Of a DNA stretch of 30,363 nt, positions 15,821 through 23,624 are shown one piece after another (positions within the stretch are counted from its first letter, which is position 1; each line of letters starts with the position of its first letter). The translations under genes and the position numbers were made by a program. The notes beneath the pieces are model-generated. The model was not told the origin of the DNA, did no database searches, and was given only the letters and a program-made list of their open reading frames with translations. This DNA is from CAYRNC01 sp964425645 (GTDB taxonomy: Bacteria; Bacillota; Clostridia; Peptostreptococcales; Anaerovoracaceae): contig CAYRNC010000015.1 in assembly GCA_964425645.1 (NCBI GenBank), positions 1-30,363 on the forward strand. The letters run 5' to 3'.

Positions 15821-15857
15821 GCCCTGCTCACTCTAAAAGATGGGGAGGGGCTTTTTT
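15821..15857. terminator. Terminator-like hairpin between GIY-YIG gene and argC
   Basis: GCCCTGCTC pairs with GGGGAGGGGC (one mismatch, two wobbles), followed on the plus strand by TTTTTT and on the minus strand by AATTTTTG. On the minus strand it lies about 90 bases past the GIY-YIG stop and could end that transcript; no plus-strand gene is known that would need it. The rest of 15700-15946 shows nothing convincing. Confidence 0.35.
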
Positions 15858-15946
15858 CTCATTTGATTATATGTGTTTTGTGATGGTAGTGCTGAAATAA
15901 TTATAGAATAGCTATTAAATAAAATACAAAAGGCTTAACATTATTG

Positions 15947-16663
15947 TTACCAAGTGTACCTCACGGGGTTGGATGCACCACGCTTACGATATCTGTCGGG
16001 AACACGCTTACCAACATATAATTTAATAATATCTTCCGGGGCTTCTTTGCCGACAAATCCAATACGCCCGGGTAAGTCTTCAAAACCGGGGAAGTTTTCC
16101 GCTGTGGCATTTAGCCACTCATCAGCAACATAGGCCGCCACAATTAAGCCCTTTACAGTTGCAAGAATTACTTCAGCCTCTTCAGCTTTTGATTTGTTTA
16201 GCTTCCAAGCATGACGAGCAGCTTCGTATAATGATGCTTCTGAAGCGCTTATGTTGATGTTTATCAGCAATACCTTATGCTTAAAAACCGCCTGCTTTGC
16301 TGAATATTGGCGGATAATTTCATCAGCATGCATGATCCCATACTCATTGGCACCTGTACCGGAAATCATATTGGTAAGGCCGGGATAAGCATCTATAAGA
16401 GCTGCTTCAACTTCAAAGGCTGTTTTTTCATCCATCCCATGACGGTGAATAACATGAGCGACTTCTAAACCTGCAAGCCTTATTTCCCGTATGCGCCTTA
16501 ACTTATTATCAAAATCGTCACCTTCTAAATTTTCTTCAGTACGAATATGGGAAAAAACACGATTACCCTTCCCTTTGCCAACATAAAACGTTTCTCCATT
16601 TCTCGGATCTATCAGACGATACACATATGTCTTGAGTTTGTTTGATATTTCCTCGGTAAACAT
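15947..16663 (-). CDS. LEM-3-like GIY-YIG nuclease-domain protein
   Basis: A 238-residue protein with a divergent GIY-YIG domain at about residues 8-90: TYVYRLIDPRNGETFYVGKGKGNRVFSH supplies the two tyrosine-bearing strands, with LRRIREIRLAGLEVAHVIHRHGM and a family glutamate in AFEVEAALI. The C-terminal half (HKVLLININIS...GFVGKEAPEDIIKLYVGK...GASNPVRYTW) is the partner domain often seen in this group. The frame opens at 16717, but ATG at 16661-16663 with AAAGGGAGCG upstream is the likely start. It probably cuts or processes DNA, but no restriction, phage or transposon gene is adjacent, so its role is unknown. It stands alone between argC and lysA. Confidence 0.75.
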   Translation of the reverse strand: MFTEEISNKLKTYVYRLIDPRNGETFYVGKGKGNRVFSHIRTEENLEGDDFDNKLRRIREIRLAGLEVAHVIHRHGMDEKTAFEVEAALIDAYPGLTNMISGTGANEYGIMHADEIIRQYSAKQAVFKHKVLLININISASEASLYEAARHAWKLNKSKAEEAEVILATVKGLIVAAYVADEWLNATAENFPGFEDLPGRIGFVGKEAPEDIIKLYVGKRVPDRYRKRGASNPVRYTW

Positions 16664-16836
16664 AATCCACGCTCCCTTTATTACACCAGGTTTACAATAA
16701 GAATTGACAGATGACATAAGAAAACTACAAATACTTTAAATGTACACGCAGCCAATGACGAAAACAAAATACATCCTTTTTTATAATATCATAACTATGC
16801 TGTAGATACCGGGGCAAAAACTTATAAACATATTTC

Positions 16837-16861
16837 AATCTTTTCAATGATAGGTGACTAT
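16837..16861 (-). repeat. 25-base repeat, copy A (upstream of the GIY-YIG gene)
   Basis: 22 of 25 bases are identical to 30158-30182 in the same orientation. The invariant core ATAGGTGACTAT has ATAG/CTAT arms. Read on the minus strand the core is followed two bases later by TTGAAA, which could be a -35 element. It lies about 175 bases upstream of the GIY-YIG start. Confidence 0.55.
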
Positions 16862-17076
16862 TTTTTGGATTTTAGCAAAAATTATAAACTTATTATATAT
16901 TCTTAAAATTTAGTCTGAAGGTTCGAAGCATTTGTTCAGGAGAGCGCCTATGGATAACGCCGATTGAAAACCTATATGCACTGTTCTGCAAAAAGATGAC
17001 AGAAGAGGTGCCTTATTATTAGCGCAAGTTCAAGCGCTTAAGCGCAACAAAGGACACTTAACGAATTTTAGGCATG
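16862..17076. other. Gene-free stretch between lysA and the GIY-YIG gene
   Basis: No supported gene. On the plus strand one frame stays open without a start codon for about 40 codons and ends YALFCKKMTEEVPYY then TAG near 17020; this may be a decayed gene end or chance. A perfect 12-base palindrome GCGCTTAAGCGC lies at 17034-17045, with a further GCGC at 17022. AT content is high before about 16910. Confidence 0.4.
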
Positions 17077-17119
17077 AAAAAGTTAGTGGCGTAAACCTTT
17101 TAATGCGCACCACTAACTT
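17077..17119 (-). terminator. Terminator of the dapB-lysA operon
   Basis: On the minus strand AAGTTAGTGG and CCACTAACTT form a perfect 10-base stem across a 20-base loop, followed by a T-run. It is 49 bases past the lysA stop codon. Confidence 0.72.
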
Positions 17120-17167
17120 AACGACATCAGCCTTTTAAGAAAGGAGTTTTTATCTTTATCCCATGCC

Positions 17168-18448
17168 CTAATCCACATCCATTTCCCTTGCCAGCATATC
17201 TTCATAGGTTTCACGTCGCACGGACAATCTGTCCTCTCCCTCATTTACCATTACTAAAGCCGGTCTGGGTATCCTGTTATAGTTGCTTGCCATGGAATAG
17301 TTATAGGCCCCTGTGCAAAGGACGGCAATCAAATCGCCTCGGTCCAGCTTTGGCAAAAGTGCATCCCATATGAGGATATCGCCGCTTTCACAGCATTTTC
17401 CCGCTATGGTTATGACTTGTTCTTCCTTTTCCTGCTGCTTGCCGATGGCCTTCACTTCATACTTCGCCTGGTAAAGAGCCGTTCTGGGATTATCGGGAAA
17501 CCCTCCGTCGACACCGGCATAAACTCTTTTTCCCGGCGTCGTTTTAATCGTACCAATGCGATAAATCGTAATCCCTGCTTCGCCTGAAACAAAGCGCCCC
17601 GGTTCAATGCTCACCCTGGGTATCGGCATCTTTTCCGCACCGCAAAACTTTATCAATTTTTGCATCATGGGGTCGGTAAAGTATGCCAGGGGCTTTCTTT
17701 TTGGATCGCCGGCATACTGAATACCGTAGCCTCCCCCCATATTAAGCTCAAGGGGAATATATCCTGTCTTATCACGCACGTCTTTTATAAATTCCAGCAT
17801 TATATCCATTGCCATCAGATGGGAACTGTTTTCCACCAGCTGAGACCCTACATGAAAATGAAAACCTTTCAAACGCACATTTGAAAGCGAGAGCGTTTTT
17901 AAAACCCCTTCGTCTTCCAGAAGGCTTTGGGGTGAAAAGCCGAACTTAGAATCAAGGTGGCCCGTCGAAATATATTGATGGGTATCGCTGTCAACCCCCG
18001 GTGTAACCCTTAGAAGAACTTCGGCCTTTATTCCCCTTCTGCCTGCTATATCATCGAGCATATCCAATTCCGAATAATTGTCCGCCACAATAGTCCCAAC
18101 CCTGTTGTCAAGCGCCATGCAGCACTCTTCAAAGGATTTATTGTTCCCGTGAAATACTATATTTGAAGGATCTGCACCTGATTTTAACACGGTAAAAAGC
18201 TCTCCCCCCGAGGCCACATCAAACCCAAGTCCCTGTTCCCCGATCAGCTTTGCCATATCGAGAGTAAGAAAAGCCTTGCAGGCATAAAATGCCCGGTTTC
18301 CCGGATATTTATCAATAAAGTCCCTGCGGATTTCCCTGCATCGGCGCACAATTTCACTTTCTGATACCACATATAGGGGAGTTCCGTAACGTTCAGCTAG
18401 CCCTACTGTATCGCAGCCGTCAAAAATGTAATGCCTTGTATTGCTCAT
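17168..18448 (-). CDS. lysA: Diaminopimelate decarboxylase
   Basis: PLP-dependent alanine-racemase-fold enzyme that decarboxylates meso-diaminopimelate to L-lysine, 426 residues from the chosen start. The PLP lysine is Lys58 in FYACKAF; further family segments are GFDVASGGELFTVLKSG, KGFHFHVGSQL, GGGYGIQY, SIEPGRFVSGEAG and the active-site cysteine region CCESGDILIWDA from the partner subunit. The frame runs back to 18559, inside dapB, but ATG at 18446-18448 with AGGTGA upstream starts the conserved protein, leaving a 46-base gap after dapB. It shares an operon with dapB and is followed by a clear terminator. Confidence 0.95.
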   Translation of the reverse strand: MSNTRHYIFDGCDTVGLAERYGTPLYVVSESEIVRRCREIRRDFIDKYPGNRAFYACKAFLTLDMAKLIGEQGLGFDVASGGELFTVLKSGADPSNIVFHGNNKSFEECCMALDNRVGTIVADNYSELDMLDDIAGRRGIKAEVLLRVTPGVDSDTHQYISTGHLDSKFGFSPQSLLEDEGVLKTLSLSNVRLKGFHFHVGSQLVENSSHLMAMDIMLEFIKDVRDKTGYIPLELNMGGGYGIQYAGDPKRKPLAYFTDPMMQKLIKFCGAEKMPIPRVSIEPGRFVSGEAGITIYRIGTIKTTPGKRVYAGVDGGFPDNPRTALYQAKYEVKAIGKQQEKEEQVITIAGKCCESGDILIWDALLPKLDRGDLIAVLCTGAYNYSMASNYNRIPRPALVMVNEGEDRLSVRRETYEDMLAREMDVD

Positions 18449-18494
18449 TTCTTCACCTATCCCACCGTTTTTCGATGTAACACACCATGCGTAT

Positions 18495-19238
18495 TTAGCA
18501 AGTCCGTTCAAACAGCACATCATCCATATCGTAAAGCCCGGCCTTGTGTTTAATAACAAACTGCGCCGCTCTTACAGCCCCGTTGACGAAAATCTGCTTT
18601 GATCCGGCCCTGTGAGTAAACTCCAAAATCTCATCTTCTCCGGCGAAGATCACGGTATGTTCCCCCACGATATTTCCCCCTCGGATAGCGTGAATTCCAA
18701 TCTCATTGCCCCTTTTGCCGTCGCCGTACCTGCCATATACTTTTTCAAACTGATCTTCCGAGTCCACAGCCCGGGCAAGCATTTTAGCTGTCCCGCTCGG
18801 CGAATCTAATTTCAAATTGTGATGTCTTTCAACTATCTCTATATCAAAGGTATCGGACAACACCCGACTGACATCCCTTAATACTTTTGCCAATACCGTT
18901 ACCCCTAAAGAGCAATTTGCCGTATACACCACAGGCACATAATGAGAAAGCTTTTCAATATAGCTTACTTGTTCCTTCGTATGCCCCGTTGTTGCTATCA
19001 CTAAAGCGACACCGTGTTCCTTAGCATATTCACCCAACATATGGATGTTATCCGGGTGGCTGAAATCGATAATAACGTCGACCGATGAATAATCCCCCGG
19101 GCGAAGCGCAGCCACCTTTGGATCCTCCGATAAAGGATCAATAATCCCGACGTATTCCATTCCTTCCGTTATCTTAAGCTTCTGCTTTACAAGATTGCCC
19201 ATTTTTCCGTATCCCGATACTACCGTTCTTATCATCAT
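18495..19238 (-). CDS. dapB: 4-hydroxy-tetrahydrodipicolinate reductase
   Basis: A 247-residue NAD(P)H-dependent reductase of the DAP/lysine pathway. The nucleotide-binding loop is GYGKMG (9-14), followed by VIIDFSHPDN and VIATTGHT; the substrate motif is ERHHNLKLDSPSGTAKML, with the catalytic His-His and Lys. Slightly shorter than the E. coli enzyme but normal for clostridia. ATG at 19238 has GGGAGGA five bases upstream. It precedes lysA; dapA and lysC are not in the window. Confidence 0.96.
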   Translation of the reverse strand: MMIRTVVSGYGKMGNLVKQKLKITEGMEYVGIIDPLSEDPKVAALRPGDYSSVDVIIDFSHPDNIHMLGEYAKEHGVALVIATTGHTKEQVSYIEKLSHYVPVVYTANCSLGVTVLAKVLRDVSRVLSDTFDIEIVERHHNLKLDSPSGTAKMLARAVDSEDQFEKVYGRYGDGKRGNEIGIHAIRGGNIVGEHTVIFAGEDEILEFTHRAGSKQIFVNGAVRAAQFVIKHKAGLYDMDDVLFERTC

Positions 19239-19315
19239 CTATATCCTCCCTGTCTGTAATCTTTCCTTTATTTTCTTTATGCCCCAGAGCTTACGTTAAT
19301 GCATAACAGGCAATT

Positions 19316-19342
19316 AAAAAAACACCGTCGCGTGACCGTTTT
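19316..19342 (-). terminator. Terminator of the EamA permease gene
   Basis: Minus strand: ACGGTC-ACGC-GACGGT stem with one G-G mismatch, flanked by AAAA and followed by seven T, 57 bases past the permease stop. Confidence 0.55.
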
Positions 19343-19398
19343 GAAGCACCTTTTTCCCCAATCGTTTAGTGGAATGGTATCATAAGGGAAAAAAGAGG

Positions 19399-20334
19399 TC
19401 AAGCTTTTTCCCTGTCATCGTTTTTACAGACAAACAGGTGTTTTCCATCCTGCATAACGATGACACCTGCAATAATTGCAAGGGCCGTAAAGATCTTTAC
19501 AGGCTCTAGGGTTTCATCAAGAAGCAATATCGCAAGAAAGGTTGAAAATACAGGAACCAGATTTATGAATATCGATGTTCTTCCCGGCCCTATCTCCTTT
19601 ATAGAAAACTGCTGTATCAAATAGCCCACAAAAGAAGGAAAGATTGCCATATACATCGCCGCCGCAAAGGGAGCGAAAGGCAAATTAAAAAGAAATGTCC
19701 AAGGCTTTTCCATAATTACAAAGGGAAGCAAGGTAATAAGGCAAAATATAAAGCTGTAAAATGCCAAGGCCATAGGAAGAATAGGAACTAAAAATTTATC
19801 TTTTTTCATCGCACTGCTGCTAATCACCCCATAGGCAGCCCAGCAGATTACGGCCATCATCATCAAAATATCACCTTTATTAAAACTGAGCATTTGAATA
19901 ATATGAAGATCCGCCCCGGTTATTGTCAGAAATACCCCTGCAAAAGACAGACATATGCCTGCCGCCTGGCGACAGGACAGTTTTTGTTTCAATGCTATAA
20001 AGGCAATTATAACCGTCACTACAGGATTCATAGCCCCTATTATGGAAGAGTTGATGGCCGTGGTATATTTCAAGCAGCAAAAGAAAAGGACGTGATAGCC
20101 GAACATTCCTATGGTTCCGGTCAGAAAAAAAACCGGTACATGCGTTCTGTTTAACCGATAGGGACATTTTGTTGCCTTCATGACAATGTACATCAGTATT
20201 GCCGCCGGGAAAAAGCGCAGAAAAGTAAGAGTAAAAACCGGAATATATGCCACAGAATATTTTCCTGCAATAAATGCCCCCGACCAAAAAAAGGCGGCTA
20301 ATACCATAAGGCTGTAAATCTTTTTCTTTTTCAT
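19399..20334 (-). CDS. EamA-family (drug/metabolite) permease
   Basis: A 311-residue inner-membrane protein with about ten hydrophobic helices arranged as two EamA repeats. The second repeat shows the usual pattern (ICWAAYGVISSSAMKK, then GPGRTSIFINLVPVFSTFLAILLLDETLEPVKI). Such proteins mostly export amino acids or other metabolites. It stands alone, with its own promoter at 20369-20397 and its own terminator before dapB. Closeness to dapB-lysA could hint at lysine export, but separate transcription weakens that. Confidence 0.88.
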   Translation of the reverse strand: MKKKKIYSLMVLAAFFWSGAFIAGKYSVAYIPVFTLTFLRFFPAAILMYIVMKATKCPYRLNRTHVPVFFLTGTIGMFGYHVLFFCCLKYTTAINSSIIGAMNPVVTVIIAFIALKQKLSCRQAAGICLSFAGVFLTITGADLHIIQMLSFNKGDILMMMAVICWAAYGVISSSAMKKDKFLVPILPMALAFYSFIFCLITLLPFVIMEKPWTFLFNLPFAPFAAAMYMAIFPSFVGYLIQQFSIKEIGPGRTSIFINLVPVFSTFLAILLLDETLEPVKIFTALAIIAGVIVMQDGKHLFVCKNDDREKA

Positions 20335-20368
20335 GGAATCCTCTGACAGAGAAAGTTCGTTACCACAA

Positions 20369-20397
20369 ATGATAAACTCCCATTTTTAACTTGTCAA
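20369..20397 (-). promoter_or_regulatory. Promoter of the EamA permease gene
   Basis: Minus strand: perfect -35 TTGACA (20392-20397), 17-base spacer, -10 TATCAT (20369-20374), giving a leader of roughly 25-30 bases. No operator-like repeat is visible. Confidence 0.75.
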
Positions 20398-20404
20398 CGC
20401 TCAA

Positions 20405-21940
20405 TCAGGGCCTGCCGTTTTCATCCTCTTTAAGACGGACCTTATGCTCCACGACCATTTCAATCTTTTCTTCATAGCATGAAAATATCTGCTCGACATA
20501 TGGCCTTTCCATCCTCGGAGTAACAAGGCTGACTAAAGGTACTATCACAAGTGAAAGCATGATAGCTACAGCCCCTGCCATAGGAGGAGAAGTTATATTA
20601 AGGAATAAATTTGCCACATTGAAACCCACACCAAAAATAATGGAAGCCCAGACCGATGCTTTCGTAGCCTTCCTCCAAAACAAACCGTAAAGGAAAGGAC
20701 CAAGAAAAGATCCGGCTAATGCACCCCAGGAAAGAGACATAAGAGTTGTAATCAGGTTGTTAGGATTCAAAGCAATTACGACCGAGAATATTACAAAGAC
20801 TACGCAAAGGGCCTTTATAGTCACCACCTGGGCCTGCCTGCTCATATCTTTGAACCAAATGCCTCTAAGAAAATCCAAGGTGAAAGTGGAGCTGCTTGCC
20901 ATGACCAGCGCCGACAGCGTAGACATGGATGCAGAAAGCACCATTATCATTACGAGACCAATCATAATATCGGGCATAACTTTGCCTATCATCGTCGGCA
21001 CTATACTGTCGTAGGCCACATGCCCGCCTGCAGCAGGTTCATAGAACAATCTGCCAAATGAGCCTATGAAATATGATCCGCCCGCAATAATGAGGGCGAA
21101 CACGGTTGAGATTATTGTGCCGGTTTGAATAGCCTTTTCACTTTTAATCGTATAGAATTTATGTACCATTTGCGGCAGGCCCCAAGTGCCCAGGCTCGTT
21201 AAAATGATGACCCCAAACAGCGCCAAAGGATCCGGGCCGAAAAAAGAAACCAAAGCGCCGTTAAGATTTGGGGCCTCAGGCGATTGAATTTTAGAAAGCT
21301 CTATAACCGCCGCCATCAGGCCGTTTTGCGTGTTTAACACGATCCCTATTACAAGAATTATTCCCACAACCATGATGATGCCCTGAATCAGATCGTTTAT
21401 CGCCACCGCCATATAACCTCCGAGCACCACATACAGGCCGGTCAAAAAAGCCATCCCTGCAATGCAGAAAATAACATCTATACCGAAAGCCATGGAAAAA
21501 AGCTCCGACAATCCCTTGTATACGGAAGCCGAGTAAGGGACAAGGAAGATAAAAATAAGGACCGAAACGGCTATCTTTAATGAGGCGCTCTTATACCGTT
21601 TCCCAAAGAAATCGGGCATTGTTGCAGAATCTAAATGCTTTGTCATTATTCTGGTCCTTCTGCCTAATACAACCCAGGCAAGCAGGCTGCCGATTACGGC
21701 ATTACCTATGCCTATCCAAACCACGGCAAGACCGAAGCTCCATCCGAATTGACCTGCATAACCCACAAACACAACAGCAGAAAAATATGAGGTTCCATAG
21801 GCAAAAGCACTGACCCAGGGCCCCACCTTCCGTCCTCCCAGCACAAAATCATTTACATTGCCGGCATGTTTCCTGCAATAGACGCCGATAGATATTGTTA
21901 CAGCAAAAAACAAAATCAACATCAGCACTTTTTCAAACAT
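20405..21940 (-). CDS. Sodium:solute symporter (SSS family, PutP-like), T-box controlled
   Basis: A 511-residue SSS-family transporter with about thirteen membrane helices. N-terminal DFVLGGRKVGPWVSAFAYGTSYFSAVVFVG and the Na2-site segment SALVMASSSTFTLDFLRG are family hallmarks; WGLPQMVHKFYTIKSEKA resembles the pantothenate/proline-type carriers. The open frame extends to 22078 through the T-box leader, so I take ATG at 21938-21940, with GGGAGGA eight bases upstream. A tRNA-sensing leader directly before a transporter gene says that it imports an amino acid, induced when that tRNA is uncharged; the specifier best reads tyrosine. Confidence 0.9.
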   Translation of the reverse strand: MFEKVLMLILFFAVTISIGVYCRKHAGNVNDFVLGGRKVGPWVSAFAYGTSYFSAVVFVGYAGQFGWSFGLAVVWIGIGNAVIGSLLAWVVLGRRTRIMTKHLDSATMPDFFGKRYKSASLKIAVSVLIFIFLVPYSASVYKGLSELFSMAFGIDVIFCIAGMAFLTGLYVVLGGYMAVAINDLIQGIIMVVGIILVIGIVLNTQNGLMAAVIELSKIQSPEAPNLNGALVSFFGPDPLALFGVIILTSLGTWGLPQMVHKFYTIKSEKAIQTGTIISTVFALIIAGGSYFIGSFGRLFYEPAAGGHVAYDSIVPTMIGKVMPDIMIGLVMIMVLSASMSTLSALVMASSSTFTLDFLRGIWFKDMSRQAQVVTIKALCVVFVIFSVVIALNPNNLITTLMSLSWGALAGSFLGPFLYGLFWRKATKASVWASIIFGVGFNVANLFLNITSPPMAGAVAIMLSLVIVPLVSLVTPRMERPYVEQIFSCYEEKIEMVVEHKVRLKEDENGRP

Positions 21941-21974
21941 GTCCTTAATCCTCCCGATTTCTAACGTATCTTGC

Positions 21975-22031
21975 AAAAAACTTAAACCGCCCCCTGCTGC
22001 ATTTGGCTCTACACCTTGCAGCAGAGGGCGG
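21975..22031 (-). terminator. T-box-controlled terminator
   Basis: Minus strand: CCGCCCTCTGCTGCA pairs with TGCAGCAGGGGGCGG (15 base pairs, one wobble) and is followed by TTTAAGTTTTTT. It competes with the antiterminator formed by the T-box. Confidence 0.93.
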
Positions 22032-22286
22032 GAAATTAACCGCGGTACCACCTCAGTTCGCGACGCCCTTGCGGACATTCGCCTCGATCAGTACGGTGCC
22101 GTTTCGGCACATAACTGCGTCACTGTAACGGGTGCACCCGTCCCGGCCTACCGGGGCCTTATCAGCAGCCCTTTAGGTGGGAAGCTCTCAAAATGTATTC
22201 GAAAAACCCCAACACCTGCGCCTCTCACCATGCGGCAACTCTCTGTGGCTTTAAGGAATTCCTACTTCTTTTCGGTCATCGCTTTT
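21975..22286 (-). promoter_or_regulatory. T-box riboswitch leader (specifier probably UAC, tyrosine)
   Basis: On the minus strand: AGAGAG (22236-22249 region) and GGTGAGAGG (22221-22229) of Stem I, the specifier region GAATACA (22194-22200), the hairpins CCCGG/CCGGG, ACGGGTGCACCCGT and GTGCCGAAACGGCAC, then the T-box AGGTGGTACCGCGG (22040-22053) and a strong terminator. By the usual GAA-codon-A context the specifier is UAC at 22195-22197. The antiterminator bulge UGGU expects a tRNA ending ACCA, discriminator A, which fits tRNA-Tyr. Other frames (AUA, ACA) cannot be fully excluded without folding. Confidence 0.93.
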
Positions 22287-22292
22287 CGATCT

Positions 22293-22321
22293 AAGTTAAC
22301 ATAACCGCTACGCCTTGTCAA
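22293..22321 (-). promoter_or_regulatory. Promoter of the T-box leader
   Basis: Minus strand: perfect -35 TTGACA (22316-22321), 17-base spacer, -10 TAACTT with TG one base upstream (22293-22298). It lies between the transglycosylase stop and the leader. Confidence 0.72.
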
Positions 22322-22347
22322 TAAAAATTGCACGGCATTTTACGGAT

Positions 22348-23493
22348 TTATTCACCCAGCCCATATCCGTTTTTTACAAGATAGTTTTCCAGGTCATTTT
22401 CTGCAGAAGATATCCGCCCTGCGTACCGGGTATTATAGCTTCCGCGGCTGACAGCGGTCCCGCCTTGATTGTATGCGGTAAGCGCTATTGTTTTATTGTC
22501 ATAGTAATTCAGCTTTTCACCGATGTATCTGGCCCCGAACTCTATGTTCACGTGGGGATCAAAAAGCTGGCTTCTTTCTATACCGTACATCTTCGCTGTA
22601 GACGGCAGTATCTGAAGTATTCCGACAGGTCCGCCGCTACCCCCTACAGCATCCGTGCGAAATGTGCTTTCCTTTTGCGCCATGGCCATTAAAAGACGTT
22701 CATCTATATTGTTGACATCTGCCTCATGTTTAAATAAGAACACCAGCATCAAAGATTTTCCGTCGTCTATGCTTCTGTTTTTTGCCTTGATATATGAGGC
22801 AAGCCCCTTATTATATTCAGATTCCTTTTTATCAAAAAATGTCGCTGCGGGCCTTTTCGGGTCCGTGCTGATATAAATTCCCGAATAATTATCGTAATAT
22901 ACATCCCAGCCGAATGCTTCATCTCCGGTTAAAACACGAAAGGGTATATAAAGAACATCCCCCACTTGAAGAATACAGTATCCCTTCATGTCAACCTCTT
23001 TAACATCTAGCGTTGGTATAGCTATCAGATCCGCAGGTGATACAACATCCGAAGGCATAGCCATAGGATCCGTATAACCACTGTAGGCCAGACCGCCGGC
23101 AGTTCCTGTCAACGAGGGCTTTTCAATCATCGTAAGAACAGTAAAACCTGATAAGTCCAATGCAATCGGATCTTTCAGGTTATTTTTTAACACCTTTTCT
23201 TTTAGCTTAACCTTCAGAATGTCTTTTTTAAGAATTTTTATAGTGCGGCTTTCCCAATCCATATTAACTTTAAATCCGAGAAGTTCCCCCATTTCCCCAT
23301 TTAAAGGAAAGTAGGTCGTACCCCGATACAAAAACAATGGATCCTCCAGATAATAATTTGCTATTCTGTTTCCATTGATGTCGATATTTCTGTTTAGAAA
23401 AACTCCCTGCACATCTTCATATGCATAGATTGTGATCGTTGAGAAAAATAAGACAGCCAACGAAAGCCACACTGACATAAGCTTTTTCGCCAT
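22348..23493 (-). CDS. Secreted lytic transglycosylase (SLT domain) with copper-amine-oxidase-N-like stalk
   Basis: A 381-residue exported protein. A signal peptide covers about residues 1-25. Residues 45-87 and 171-210 look like the two halves of a copper amine oxidase N-terminal-like domain (YRGTTYFPLNGEMGELLGFKV...; VGDVLYIPFRVLT...), a common clostridial wall-binding stalk, here split by about 80 residues. Residues 260-350 form the SLT fold: catalytic Glu275 in AMAQKESTFRTDAVG, then GPVGILQILPSTAKMYG and ALTAYNQGG. It should cleave the glycan strand of peptidoglycan to anhydro-muropeptides. Its own promoter is near 23535, and a CACGCT/AGCGTG hairpin (23510-23529) precedes its ribosome site. 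Confidence 0.88.
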   Translation of the reverse strand: MAKKLMSVWLSLAVLFFSTITIYAYEDVQGVFLNRNIDINGNRIANYYLEDPLFLYRGTTYFPLNGEMGELLGFKVNMDWESRTIKILKKDILKVKLKEKVLKNNLKDPIALDLSGFTVLTMIEKPSLTGTAGGLAYSGYTDPMAMPSDVVSPADLIAIPTLDVKEVDMKGYCILQVGDVLYIPFRVLTGDEAFGWDVYYDNYSGIYISTDPKRPAATFFDKKESEYNKGLASYIKAKNRSIDDGKSLMLVFLFKHEADVNNIDERLLMAMAQKESTFRTDAVGGSGGPVGILQILPSTAKMYGIERSQLFDPHVNIEFGARYIGEKLNYYDNKTIALTAYNQGGTAVSRGSYNTRYAGRISSAENDLENYLVKNGYGLGE

Positions 23494-23534
23494 TATCTTT
23501 TTCTCCTTTCACGCTGTTAACTAAGCGTGCAGCT

Positions 23535-23543
23535 ATTATACCA
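23535..23543 (-). promoter_or_regulatory. Extended -10 promoter of the transglycosylase gene
   Basis: TGGTATAAT on the minus strand, 42 bases before the ATG. The -35 position reads GTATAC, which is weak, so the TGG extension probably matters. Confidence 0.5.
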
Positions 23544-23605
23544 CAAAATGTATTTTTGTATACCCTTAGGCTAGTTTTTCTAATATTCTGACGCTGCAAA
23601 CGTTC

Positions 23606-23624
23606 AAAAATACAAGATTGTATT
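23606..23624 (-). terminator. Weak terminator after the LuxR-type gene
   Basis: AATACAA-TC-TTGTATT followed by TTTG on the minus strand, overlapping the stop codon. The stem is AT-only except for two pairs, so strength is doubtful. Confidence 0.4.

Noticed and set aside
15683..15883. 66-codon plus-strand frame upstream of argC
   Set aside because: Begins inside the ARG box and promoter, has no good ribosome site and resembles no family.
19880..20287. 135-codon minus-strand frame inside the EamA gene
   Set aside because: Overlaps the permease gene in another frame, with low-quality composition; the permease frame has the helices and ribosome site.
21939..22304. 121-codon plus-strand frame antisense to the leader region
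   Set aside because: It lies across the T-box and terminator, whose structure explains the sequence.
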